Of a stretch of 64,000 nucleotides of DNA, positions 7,949 through 16,002 are shown in pieces. Positions within the stretch are counted from its first letter, which is position 1; the number at the start of each line of letters is the position of its first letter. The position numbers were made by a program, and so were the translations under genes. The DNA is from Paradevosia shaoguanensis (GTDB lineage Bacteria; Pseudomonadota; Alphaproteobacteria; Rhizobiales; Devosiaceae). The stretch spans positions 310,001-374,000 of the forward strand of contig NZ_CP068983.1 of assembly GCF_016801025.1 (NCBI RefSeq), written 5' to 3'. The notes beneath the pieces were generated by a model. The model was given only the letters and a program-made list of their open reading frames with translations. It was not told the DNA's origin and did no database searches.

Positions 7949-10438
7949 TCAGTAGGTTTCGCGGAGGTGGCGGAGGCGGAGGGTGGAGGCGAGAGCTTTT
8001 TGGGTGGGTTTGGCGCCTTTGCGCGGGGTGAAGGTGAGGCGGGTTTCGCGGCCGGGGAGGAGCGTCAGGGCGTTGTCGGAGAAGTGGCCGGGGAGGTCGA
8101 CGCTGGCGGTGACGAAGAAGGCCGGGCGGTCGGTGGTGAGGGTGAGGACGGGAGCGCCCTCGACGGTGGACCATGCGGCTTTCACGCGGGCCTCGGGCAG
8201 GTCGTAGTATTTGTAGGCGCGGGGGAAGTAGTCGTTTTCGCCCAGGGGGCGGCCATCTTCGCCGGTCCAGGAGAAGAAGAGGAAATCGCCTTCGCCAAGC
8301 TTCGACAACGGAATGCGGGCGAGTTCGGCGGCGGCGTTCGGGCCGATCCTGCCGCGCTTGCCGTGGACGGTCTTCGACTTGCCGTCGATATTGGCGACCT
8401 GGACGTCGAGGGTGATCTCGACCTTGTCGGCGGTATCGTTGATGCCCTTGAGGACGATGTCGTCCTTGTCGGGAACGGCGACGACGTTGATGGGGAGGTA
8501 GAAGCGCCGGGCCATGTAGTGGAGGAGCTTCCACTGGCCACCGTAATCGAGGCTGGCCCAGCTCGCCACCGGATAGGTGTCGTTGATCTGCCAGTAGAGC
8601 GTGCCCATGCAGCGCGGCTTGGTGGAGCGCCAGTATTCGATGGCGGTCTTGATGGCGAGGCCCTGCTGGATCTGGCTGAGGAATACCATCTGCTCGAAAT
8701 CGGCCGGGAAGCGGAAGTAGCGACACATGGTTTCGAGGATGCGGGCATTGCCGCCATCGTTGCGCTGATGGTTCTCCATCACCGGGGAGGACGGGTTGCG
8801 GTCCTCGGGGTTGGTGAAGGTCTCGATGACGTTCATCGAGGTGAAGGACTGGAAGCCGAATTCGGAAGCGAAGCGCGGGTTGACCGTGCGATAGGCCTCG
8901 AAGGATTTGGCGGAGTGCCAGACGTCCCAGTAGTGGAGGTCGCCGCGGGTGTCGGAGTGCCAGCCGTCGGAGAAATCGAGGTAGCCCAGCGAGGGCGAGG
9001 ACGGCCAGAAACGGCGGGCCGGGTCCTCATCCTCGACGATCTGCTGGAGCATCGAAGACATGCGGTCGTAATTGGCGAGGTAGCGCTCGGGATTGGCCTT
9101 GGTCTCGTCGTACCAGGTGAGCGAGCCGATGACTTCGTTGTCGCCGCACCAGAGGGCGATGCAGGCGTGGTGGGAGAGGCGCCGGACCTGCTGGGTGATC
9201 TCGACGCGGACATCATCGAGGAATTCACGGTTGGACGGATAGCTCATGCAGGCGAACATGAAATCCTGCCAGATGAGGATGCCGAGCTCGTCGCAAAGGT
9301 CGTAGAAGTAATCGGGCTCGTACTGGCCGCCGCCCCAGATGCGGATCATGTTCATGTTGGCGGCGACGGCGCTTTCGAGGAGGTCGCGGACGACAGGCTC
9401 GGTGATGCGCGAGGGAATGGCGTCGGCGGGAATCCAGTTGGCGCCCATCATGGTGATATCGCGCCCGTTCACGCGCACCTTGAAGGTGTGGTCGATCTCA
9501 TCCTTCTCGATGACCCATTCGAGCTTGCGCAGGCCGATCCTGCGGCGGGTGACCTCGCCTTCGAGATCGGTGACGAGTTCGTAGAGCGGTTGCTCCCCCT
9601 GCCCGTTCGGCCACCAGAGTTTCGGGTTCTTGATGGTGAGGTTGTGGACGAGCACGTTTTCGCCCGGCCGGACGACGACCTTGTCGGTGATGGTCTGGCC
9701 ATCGATGGCGTGGCTGATCTCGACCGAGCCTTCGGCGAAGGCGAAGAGGCGCGTGGTGATCTGCAGTTCGACCGACTTCTTGCCGTGGGCCTGGTCGACC
9801 TGCACGCTTTCCTGGCGCGCAATGCGGCTCTTGCGGATGGCCATGCGGCCATAGACGCCCGTGGGCATGAGGCAGATGCCCCAGTCCCAGCCGGCATGAC
9901 AGGCGACCTTGCGCACGAAATTCATGTGCACGCCTTCGAGGCCATTGGTCAGGTAGTTCTTGGTGAAGGGGATGGGGAACGGATGCGCCTCGGCGCGGGC
10001 CTTGGCGACGTCGCGCGTGACGGCAAATTCGATGCGCAGGGTGTTGAGGCCTTCGAGGACCTTGCCGGTGACATCGAAATCGTAGCGGCGGAAGGCGTTG
10101 TCGGTTTCGGCGATGAGCTCGTTGTTGAGGAAGATGCGGGCGATGCAATCGACCTCGGAGAGGGTGAGCGTGAGGTAGCCATCGAGATCGGCCGGCGCGG
10201 CCTCGAAATTGCGCTCGACGGTCCAGGGGGTGCGGTTGACCCACATGACGACCTGCTCGTTGGCGCCGAAATAGGGATCGGGGATTTCGCCGGCGTCGAT
10301 CAGGGCGGTGTGCACGTCGCCAGGGAGCGCGATGCCGAACGTGCCCTTGCGGGCCGGCGAAGTGAGCGACCAGGCGCCCGAAAGCGAGATTTCCGAATAA
10401 CCCGAACGAGCCGATCCGACGGCCTTGGCCTTCGCCAT
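7949..10438 (-). CDS. Glycoside hydrolase family 2 beta-mannosidase
   Basis: Cytoplasmic exo-glycosidase of 829 residues that removes terminal beta-1,4-mannosyl units from oligosaccharides. Domain order is an N-terminal GH2 sugar-binding sandwich (starting SEISLSGAW), an immunoglobulin-like domain, the TIM barrel, and C-terminal sandwich domains. The putative acid/base is Glu435 in WCGDNE and the nucleophile Glu526 in ASEFGFQSF; their spacing of 91 fits beta-mannosidases better than beta-galactosidases. RIWGGGQYEPDYFYDLCDE and MFACMSYPSN are further mannosidase-like motifs. I start at ATG 10438, behind GGGAGGG; the frame is open 8 codons further up. No signal peptide. It has no sugar transporter next to it in the window. 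Confidence 0.87.
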   Translation of the reverse strand: MAKAKAVGSARSGYSEISLSGAWSLTSPARKGTFGIALPGDVHTALIDAGEIPDPYFGANEQVVMWVNRTPWTVERNFEAAPADLDGYLTLTLSEVDCIARIFLNNELIAETDNAFRRYDFDVTGKVLEGLNTLRIEFAVTRDVAKARAEAHPFPIPFTKNYLTNGLEGVHMNFVRKVACHAGWDWGICLMPTGVYGRMAIRKSRIARQESVQVDQAHGKKSVELQITTRLFAFAEGSVEISHAIDGQTITDKVVVRPGENVLVHNLTIKNPKLWWPNGQGEQPLYELVTDLEGEVTRRRIGLRKLEWVIEKDEIDHTFKVRVNGRDITMMGANWIPADAIPSRITEPVVRDLLESAVAANMNMIRIWGGGQYEPDYFYDLCDELGILIWQDFMFACMSYPSNREFLDDVRVEITQQVRRLSHHACIALWCGDNEVIGSLTWYDETKANPERYLANYDRMSSMLQQIVEDEDPARRFWPSSPSLGYLDFSDGWHSDTRGDLHYWDVWHSAKSFEAYRTVNPRFASEFGFQSFTSMNVIETFTNPEDRNPSSPVMENHQRNDGGNARILETMCRYFRFPADFEQMVFLSQIQQGLAIKTAIEYWRSTKPRCMGTLYWQINDTYPVASWASLDYGGQWKLLHYMARRFYLPINVVAVPDKDDIVLKGINDTADKVEITLDVQVANIDGKSKTVHGKRGRIGPNAAAELARIPLSKLGEGDFLFFSWTGEDGRPLGENDYFPRAYKYYDLPEARVKAAWSTVEGAPVLTLTTDRPAFFVTASVDLPGHFSDNALTLLPGRETRLTFTPRKGAKPTQKALASTLRLRHLRETY

Positions 10439-10531
10439 GATTTCCCTCCCGAAGACGCGCATGAAATCGATTTAAGTAGCGCGCAGAAGTCTTAGACGGA
10501 GTCCCCGCTTCTGCCAATGGCGGGCGCATGC

Positions 10532-10561
10532 TTGACATGTGACCATTTAGTCACCTATCGT
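10532..10561 (+). promoter_or_regulatory. Sigma70-type promoter with operator-like palindrome
   Basis: A perfect TTGACA at 10532-10537 is followed 18 nt later by TATCGT (10556-10561). The spacer carries the inverted repeat GTGAC-N6-GTCAC (10539-10554). Transcription would begin near 10568, at or next to the GTG start codon at 10569, so the message would be leaderless. A palindrome between -35 and -10 in front of an ArsR-type gene suggests autorepression. Motifs are seen; their use is inferred. Confidence 0.6.
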
Positions 10562-10568
10562 CGAGATC

Positions 10569-11315
10569 GTGGATGACATCTTCAAAGCCCTGGCCGACCC
10601 AACGCGGAGAGCGCTGCTGGACAGCCTGCACAGCAGGCAGGGCCAGACGCTGACCGAGCTGGAGGCGGGACTGGAGATGACGCGCTTTGGGGTGATGAAA
10701 CACCTCAAGGTTCTCGAAGAAGCCTCGCTGGTGGTCACGCGCCGGGAGGGACGGTTCAAGTATCACTATCTCAACGCCGCGCCGATCCAGGAGGTCGCGG
10801 ACCGGTGGATTGCACCCTATGCCAAGCCACTGGCCCGGTTTGCATTGGACTTGAAAAACAATCTCGAGGGACGTCAGATCATGAGTGAGAAGCCTGATTT
10901 CGTTGTCGAAACCTATATCCGCACTACCCCCAAGGCGCTCTGGGACGCCCTGGTCAACCCGGACAAGACCGAGCTCTATTACTATGGCGGCCGCGTCACC
11001 TCCGACTTCAAGGTCGGCAGCCGCTACTGGTTCCCCGACGACAAGGGCGGGGTCATGCTGGATGGCGAGATCGTGGAGATCGTGCCGGAAAAGCGGCTGG
11101 TGACCACCTTCCTGGCCGCCTGGGCGCCGGACAAGCCGGCGACGCGCGTGGCCTATGACATCGCGCCGATGGGCGACGTCTGCAAGCTGACCATCACGCA
11201 TTACGAATACGAGAAAGCGGCGCCGGGTGTCGTCGGCGGGTGGCAGCTCATCCTGGCTGGGCTCAAGACCTACCTGGAAACGGGCAAGCCGCTCAACGTG
11301 CCGATGCCCGCCTGA
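10569..11315 (+). CDS. ArsR-type HTH fused to AHSA1/SRPBCC domain
   Basis: A 248-residue fusion. Residues 1 to about 95 are an ArsR-like winged helix (FKALADPTRRALLDSL, then MTRFGVMKHLKVLEEASLV as recognition helix and RREGRFKYHYLN as wing). Residues about 108-245 are an AHSA1-like START/SRPBCC fold (VVETYIRTTPKALWDALVNP ... GVVGGWQLILAGLKTYLETG) that offers a hydrophobic ligand pocket. The natural reading is a ligand-sensing repressor with the sensor in cis. No Cys pair for metal sensing is present. GTG 10569 begins the family-typical MDDIFKALADP and has no Shine-Dalgarno. The gene ends 29 nt before a strong hairpin. Confidence 0.85.
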   Translation: MDDIFKALADPTRRALLDSLHSRQGQTLTELEAGLEMTRFGVMKHLKVLEEASLVVTRREGRFKYHYLNAAPIQEVADRWIAPYAKPLARFALDLKNNLEGRQIMSEKPDFVVETYIRTTPKALWDALVNPDKTELYYYGGRVTSDFKVGSRYWFPDDKGGVMLDGEIVEIVPEKRLVTTFLAAWAPDKPATRVAYDIAPMGDVCKLTITHYEYEKAAPGVVGGWQLILAGLKTYLETGKPLNVPMPA

Positions 11316-11344
11316 CGCGAGGCGCCACCTTATGCCAGCAAGAA

Positions 11345-11380
11345 AATAGGCGGGGTTTCCCCCGCCTATTCTTATTTCTT
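11345..11380. terminator. Bidirectional intrinsic terminator
   Basis: A perfect 11-bp stem, AATAGGCGGGG (11345-11355) with CCCCGCCTATT (11360-11370), loop TTTC. It is followed by CTTATTTCTT on the plus strand and by TTTTCTTG on the minus strand. It sits between the convergent ArsR-AHSA1 gene and the 47-residue ORF, so it can end both. Confidence 0.85.
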
Positions 11381-11515
11381 AGTGTCGCCCCGACCAGGCA
11401 GAGGAATTCGTTCCTTGACGACCTCCTTGGCGGGACGGACTTCGAATTCCTTCTTGGTGATGAACTGACCATCACCGGCATCACGATAACCCGTCCGGGT
11501 CTTCTTCTCGGCCAT
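11372..11515 (-). CDS. Small protein of 47 residues (uncharacterised)
   Basis: A short minus-strand ORF, ATG 11515 to TAA 11372, giving MAEKKTRTGYRDAGDGQFIT followed by KKEFEVRPAKEVVKERIPLP and a GRGDTKK tail. The pattern 'D-x-x-x-G-Q-F-I-T-K-K-x-x-x-x-R-P' resembles a recurrent family of tiny basic proteins in phages and bacteria that databases often mislabel as multidrug transporters; the resemblance is from memory. No membrane segment. The terminator hairpin begins immediately after the stop, which supports a real transcript. Upstream there is only a weak ribosome site. The function is unknown. Confidence 0.55.
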   Translation of the reverse strand: MAEKKTRTGYRDAGDGQFITKKEFEVRPAKEVVKERIPLPGRGDTKK

Positions 11516-11818
11516 GCGAATTACTTTCGGCGCCTTGATTACGACAACCTCAGACGCTAGAACCCAGTTGTCAGACTAGAGTAGTGCGGTTTTGTTGCCG
11601 GTAGCGGTGACGCTAGGCCGCGCGACTTCAAAACAAAGAGGCAGAGGGTGATTCTACCCTCTGCCTCTTCTTATTACTGACCAACGGATTCTCTGCAAGC
11701 CAAAGTAACGGTTTGTTAACCTTTAGAGCCGGAGTCCTCTTCAGAGTCAACCGCACATGTGAATAGCGGTAGTAACTAAACGAAGGCCCGTTGACTTAGC
11801 GCGACTCAGGAACGTGCA
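11516..11818. other. Intergenic region with no supported gene
   Basis: 303 bp upstream of the 47-residue ORF and downstream of the last ABC gene. The only clear structure is the hairpin at 11638-11667. No convincing ORF or tRNA is visible, but the region is less GC-rich than its neighbours and could hold a small RNA. Confidence 0.5.
11638..11675. terminator. Strong hairpin terminator
   Basis: A perfect 12-bp stem GAGGCAGAGGGT (11638-11649) with ACCCTCTGCCTC (11656-11667), loop GATTCT. It is followed by TTCTTATT on plus and by TTTGTTTT on minus. It lies about 150 nt downstream of the ABC gene stop at 11819 and is the likely end of that minus-strand unit. Confidence 0.75.
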
Positions 11819-13690
11819 CTACTGGGCAGCCTCGCTGGTATCGAGGAAGCCGCCGGACTGGCGCTCCCAGAGGTGCGCGTAATGTCCGCCGAGTTCGAGG
11901 AGTTGGGCATGCGTGCCCTCCTCCACGATCTTGCCCTTGTCGAGCACGACGAGGCGATCCATCGCCGCGATGGTCGAAAGCCGGTGGGCGATGGCGATGA
12001 CGGTCTTGTTCTCCATCAATGAATCGAGCTGCTGCTGGATGGCGGCTTCCACCTCGCTATCGAGGGCGGAGGTGGCTTCGTCGAGCACGAGGATCGGTGC
12101 GTTCTTGATGAGGACGCGGGCAATGGCGATGCGCTGGCGCTGGCCACCGGAGAGTTTTACGCCGCGCTCGCCGACATAGGCGTCGTAGGCGGTGCGGCCC
12201 TTCTGGTCGATGAGGGCTTCGATGAAGTCGTCGGCTTCGGCGAGGGCGGCGGCGGCCATCATTTCATCGTCGGTGGCTTCGGGGCGGCCATAGATCAGAT
12301 TGGCGCGTACGGAGCGGTGGAGGAGCGAGGTGTCCTGGGTGACGACGCCGATATTGGCGCGCAGGGATTCCTGGGTGACCTTCGAGATATCCTGGCCATC
12401 GATGAGGATCCGGCCGCCCTGCAGGTCGTAGAAGCGCAGCAGGAGGTTGACCAGGGTCGACTTGCCGGCGCCGGACCGGCCGATAAGGCCGATGCGCTCA
12501 CCAGGCTTGATGGAAAGCGAAAGGTGATCGATGACGCCGCTTTCGCGGCCGTAGTGGAAGCTCACGTCCTTGAAGTCGATGGCGGCCTTCGTGACGACCA
12601 GCGGCCTGGCATCGGGGGCATCCTGGAGCTCCAGGGGGCGGGCGATGAGTTCGGCGGAGTTCTGCGCGGTGCCGTAATTGCGCATGAGGCCGTTGAGCTG
12701 GGTCATCATGCGTCCGAGGAGGTTATAGAGGCGCAGGATGAGGCCCATGGTGAAGGCGACGCCACCCACGGTGACGATGCCCTGGGTCCAGAGGTGCACG
12801 GAGAGCGCAGCGATGCCGGCGATCATGATGCCGGAGAGCATGGCCATGGCGCTGCGCACGCTCACCAGCATGCGGGCAAGGCGGCGCACGGCGGCGATGT
12901 AGTTGTCGAAACCGGCATGGACGAATTCGTCGTCGCCCTTGGACGTGCCGAAGAGCTTCAGGGTCTGGATATTGCCGAAGCTGTCGACGATGCGTCCGGT
13001 AAGCGCGGAGGCGGCCTCGGCGCTGGCGGCTGAGCGCTTGCGCATGCGCGGAACGTAGTAGCGGGCCATGAAACCGAAGACGACGATCCAGAGGATGACG
13101 GCGGCGGCGAGGCGCCAATCGAGCTGGCCGACGAGGATGATGGTGGTGAGAGCGTAGACGGCGATGAACCAGACGACCTGGAGCAGGCTGACCATGAAAT
13201 CGCCCACCGCGCCGCCCGATTGCCAGACCTTCGAGGCAATGGCGCCGGAAAAATCGCTCTGGAAGAAGTTGAGACTCTGGCGGATGACGTGGGCGTAAGC
13301 CTGCCAGCGAACGAGGTTGTAAAAGCCGATATTGATGGTCTGCTCTTCGACCACCGCCGACAGCCAGGTGATGATGAAGCGGGCGATAACCACCACGAAG
13401 AGCATAAAGAGCAGCTCGTTGCCGAAGCCGCCCAACAGGCCTTGCCAGCCCTGGGCCTGGGTGGAGGAATCGAGGATATCGACGAGCCGGCCCACGTAAT
13501 AGAAGAGCGCCGCTTCGACGAGCGCGACGAGGCCGCCGAGGACCAGCAGCGCGAAGAAGGGCAGCTTGGCCTGGCGGATGTAATACCAGAAGAACTGCAG
13601 CACCGGCGCGGGCGGCTGGAGGTCGCCCTTGCGAGCGAAGGGATCGACCCAGTTCTCGAAGGTCCGGTTGAGCTGGTCGATAATCTTCAT
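11819..13690 (-). CDS. ABC exporter half-transporter 1 of 3 (membrane + ATPase)
   Basis: A 623-residue MsbA/MdlB-like half exporter: an N-terminal six-helix membrane domain (about residues 40-340) fused to a C-terminal ATPase. Visible motifs are Walker [10 protein letters not shown] near 403, Q-loop [17 protein letters not shown], signature LSGGQRQR near 510, Walker [13 protein letters not shown] and H-loop IAHRLST. It would work as a homodimer or pair with one of the two neighbouring paralogues. FFQSDFSGAIASKVWQSGGA in the membrane domain aligns with matching segments in both neighbours, showing common descent. It is last in the row on the minus strand, 290 bp after transporter 2. The substrate is unknown; the SoxR-like box before transporter 3 hints at redox-active compounds. 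Confidence 0.87.
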   Translation of the reverse strand: MKIIDQLNRTFENWVDPFARKGDLQPPAPVLQFFWYYIRQAKLPFFALLVLGGLVALVEAALFYYVGRLVDILDSSTQAQGWQGLLGGFGNELLFMLFVVVIARFIITWLSAVVEEQTINIGFYNLVRWQAYAHVIRQSLNFFQSDFSGAIASKVWQSGGAVGDFMVSLLQVVWFIAVYALTTIILVGQLDWRLAAAVILWIVVFGFMARYYVPRMRKRSAASAEAASALTGRIVDSFGNIQTLKLFGTSKGDDEFVHAGFDNYIAAVRRLARMLVSVRSAMAMLSGIMIAGIAALSVHLWTQGIVTVGGVAFTMGLILRLYNLLGRMMTQLNGLMRNYGTAQNSAELIARPLELQDAPDARPLVVTKAAIDFKDVSFHYGRESGVIDHLSLSIKPGERIGLIGRSGAGKSTLVNLLLRFYDLQGGRILIDGQDISKVTQESLRANIGVVTQDTSLLHRSVRANLIYGRPEATDDEMMAAAALAEADDFIEALIDQKGRTAYDAYVGERGVKLSGGQRQRIAIARVLIKNAPILVLDEATSALDSEVEAAIQQQLDSLMENKTVIAIAHRLSTIAAMDRLVVLDKGKIVEEGTHAQLLELGGHYAHLWERQSGGFLDTSEAAQ

Positions 13691-13913
13691 GAGGGCCGCC
13701 GGAGGGAAAAACGACTGGAGAGTCGTGAGCTTAGATCATGACCTAATGGCGGCAAGGGGGATAGGGTTCCGTGAGGTTACGTGGTGGTGAATGGGGCGGT
13801 TAGTTCTGTTTCGGTGGTGGCTTTCGCTGAGCTCGCTCGATGCTGAGCCTGCCTCGGCGCTAGCCACTCACTCCTCTGACGGAGACGCAATGGCGGGGTT
13901 GGTGTTCCGGGCT

Positions 13914-13948
13914 CACCCCCACCCCTCCCCGCAAGGGGGAGGGAGGGA
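13914..13948. repeat. Short GC-rich hairpin repeat, copy 2
   Basis: The sequence around ACCCCTCCCCGCAAGGGGGAG lies in the 290-bp gap between ABC genes 2 and 1. It could form a hairpin in the minus-strand transcript and reduce expression of transporter 1; that effect is inferred. Confidence 0.7.
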
Positions 13949-13980
13949 TGGAGGCTTGAGATCAGGGTAGGCCCCTCCCC

Positions 13981-15852
13981 TTATTGTGCGGCTTCGACTT
14001 CCACGGCGTCCAGGTCGAGGAAGCCGCCGGACTGGCGTTCCCAGAGGTGGGCGTAGTGGCCGCCGGAAGCGAGGAGTTCGGCGTGGGTGCCTTCTTCCAC
14101 GATCCGGCCCTTTTCGAGCACGACAAGGCGATCCATGGCCGCGATGGTCGAGAGGCGGTGGGCGATGGCGATCACCGTCTTGCCGGCCATCAGGCTCTGG
14201 AGCTGGTCCTGGATGGCGGCCTCGACCTCGGAATCCAGCGCCGAGGTGGCTTCGTCCAGCACCAGGATCGGCGCGTTCTTGAGGAGCACGCGGGCGATGG
14301 CGATGCGTTGCCGCTGGCCGCCCGAGAGCTTTACGCCGCGCTCGCCGACATGGGCATCGTAGCCCGTGCGGCCGCGAGGATCGCCCAGCCCCATGATCAC
14401 GTCATGCACCTGCGCCTGTCGGGCGGCGGCGATCATCTCTTCGTCGGTGGCGTCCTGCCGGCCGTATTTGAGATTTTCGCGAACCGAGCGGTGGAGGAGC
14501 GAGGTGTCCTGGCTGACGAGCCCGATGGCCGCGCGCAACGATTCCTGGGTGACCTCGCGCACGTCCTGCCCGTCGATGCGGATGGCGCCATCCTGCACGT
14601 CGAACATGCGCAGGGCGAGGTTGACCAGGGTCGACTTGCCCGAACCCGAGCGTCCGACGAGACCGATCTTCTCGCCGGGCGCGACGCGCAGGTCGAAATC
14701 GTCGATCACCGAGCCCTGCTTGCCGCGCCAATAGTTGAACGAGACGTTGTCGTAGACGATCTCGCCGCTTTTGACGTGGAGTGGAGGCGCGTCGGGCTTG
14801 TCGAGCATGGTGATGGGCTGGGCGATGGTATCCATGCCGTCGCGCACCGTGCCGACCTGGCGGAAGACGTTCGAGCCGATTTCGAGGATCCAGCCGGACA
14901 TGTTCATGATCTGGAGGGCGAAGGGCACTGCGGTCGCCACGGCTGCGGCGTTGAGCGTGCCCTCGTTCCAGCCCCGCAGCGACAGCCACGTGATGGCGAT
15001 CACGAGGAAGGCATTGAGGAAGAACAGGGTCGACCACATGTAGGTGAAGACCCGCATGAGCTTGCGGAACTCGACCGTGTGCTCGAGGATGGAATCGGCG
15101 ACGTAGGCGTCTTCGTGCCCGCCGGTCGAGAAGGTCTTGAGCGTCTGGATGTTGGTGTAGCTATCCACGATGCGACCGGTCATCACCGACTTGGCTTCCG
15201 AGAGCTGCTCGGAATGGTGGGCGATGAGCGGCATGGAGATGTGGAACAGCACGCCATAGGCGATGCCCCAGATCGCGATCGGCACGAGCAGGAGCGGGTC
15301 GAGACCGGCCAGCACGGTGATCGCCACCACGACGAAGACCAGGGCATACCAGGCCGCATCGATGGTGAGGTTGATACCCGTCTCGATCGCTTCGCCGGTC
15401 TGCATTATCTTGTTGGCGATGCGGCCGGCAAAGTCGTTCTGGAAGAAGGTCCAGCTCTGGCGGATCACATGCCAGTGGCTCTGCCAGCGGACGATGTTGA
15501 CGATGTTGGGCACGATCGCGTGGTTGCGGACCAGCGTATCGATGATGAACATGCCCGGGCGCACGAGAAGCACCACCGCCGCCATCAGCAGCAGTGTCTG
15601 GCCGTTGGTCGAGAACATGTCTCCGGGATTGGTGGTGGCCAGCATGCCCACGATCATGCCGACGAAGATCGGCATCATGGCATCGGCGATGGAGCCTCCG
15701 GCTACCAGCACCATGCGCAGCGCGAAGGCGCCGCGGAACTGACCCAGGAAATAGGAGATGAACTTCCACAGCCCCATAGGCGGCTGCGGGTTTTTCGCCA
15801 GAGCCACAGGGCTGTAGCGATTGTCGAAATAGGCAATGACGCGATCGAACAT
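13981..15852 (-). CDS. ABC exporter half-transporter 2 of 3 (membrane + ATPase)
   Basis: A 623-residue half exporter with the same layout as its neighbours: membrane domain with FFQNDFAGRIANKIMQTGEA, GRSGSGKST Walker [18 protein letters not shown]-loop, LSGGQRQR signature, [12 protein letters not shown] Walker B and IAHRLST H-loop. The ATPase half is almost identical to those of transporters 1 and 3 over long runs, while the membrane halves differ, as expected for duplicated transporters that diverged in substrate. It starts MFDRVIAYFDNRYSPVALAK, with a conserved FDNR-like cytoplasmic lead. It lies 38 nt downstream of the 26-codon ORF and 150 nt from transporter 3. Confidence 0.87.
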   Translation of the reverse strand: MFDRVIAYFDNRYSPVALAKNPQPPMGLWKFISYFLGQFRGAFALRMVLVAGGSIADAMMPIFVGMIVGMLATTNPGDMFSTNGQTLLLMAAVVLLVRPGMFIIDTLVRNHAIVPNIVNIVRWQSHWHVIRQSWTFFQNDFAGRIANKIMQTGEAIETGINLTIDAAWYALVFVVVAITVLAGLDPLLLVPIAIWGIAYGVLFHISMPLIAHHSEQLSEAKSVMTGRIVDSYTNIQTLKTFSTGGHEDAYVADSILEHTVEFRKLMRVFTYMWSTLFFLNAFLVIAITWLSLRGWNEGTLNAAAVATAVPFALQIMNMSGWILEIGSNVFRQVGTVRDGMDTIAQPITMLDKPDAPPLHVKSGEIVYDNVSFNYWRGKQGSVIDDFDLRVAPGEKIGLVGRSGSGKSTLVNLALRMFDVQDGAIRIDGQDVREVTQESLRAAIGLVSQDTSLLHRSVRENLKYGRQDATDEEMIAAARQAQVHDVIMGLGDPRGRTGYDAHVGERGVKLSGGQRQRIAIARVLLKNAPILVLDEATSALDSEVEAAIQDQLQSLMAGKTVIAIAHRLSTIAAMDRLVVLEKGRIVEEGTHAELLASGGHYAHLWERQSGGFLDLDAVEVEAAQ

Positions 15853-15890
15853 TTCGTTCTCATTTCGGTTGCGCCACCCCGTAAATAGAT

Positions 15891-15971
15891 TCAGGGTTTG
15901 GCTTTATGGTATTGTTTTCGCTTTACTTTCTTGAACGTAACTGCGTTCGCGTTATCGCTAATTCCTGCCAT
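15891..15971 (-). CDS. Possible 26-residue basic microprotein
   Basis: A tiny ORF between ABC transporters 3 and 2: ATG 15971 to TGA 15891, preceded by a clear ribosome site AAGGAGAAGGAAA. The product is MAGISDNANAVTFKKVKRK followed by QYHKAKP: a neutral first half and a strongly basic second half, with no membrane segment. Base use is far richer in A/T than the flanking genes (many AAA, AAG, GTA and CAA codons). It could be a translated microprotein, a leader peptide that couples transporter 3 to transporter 2, or a chance ORF. I do not recognise it. Confidence 0.42.
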   Translation of the reverse strand: MAGISDNANAVTFKKVKRKQYHKAKP

Positions 15972-16002
15972 TTTCCTTCTCCTTGGCTGGTTGAAACCCT
16001 GG

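Noticed and set aside
7377-8726. A 449-codon minus-strand ORF between EamA and mannosidase
   Set aside because: It is a second frame through the mannosidase and the repeat region, rich in Pro and Arg; the octamer tract appears in it as a Lys/Arg/Glu repeat.
7967-10495. An 842-codon plus-strand ORF opposite the mannosidase
   Set aside because: Antisense shadow of a high-GC gene; the product is repetitive Glu/Val/Gly/Asp sequence and the minus strand carries both GH2 catalytic motifs.
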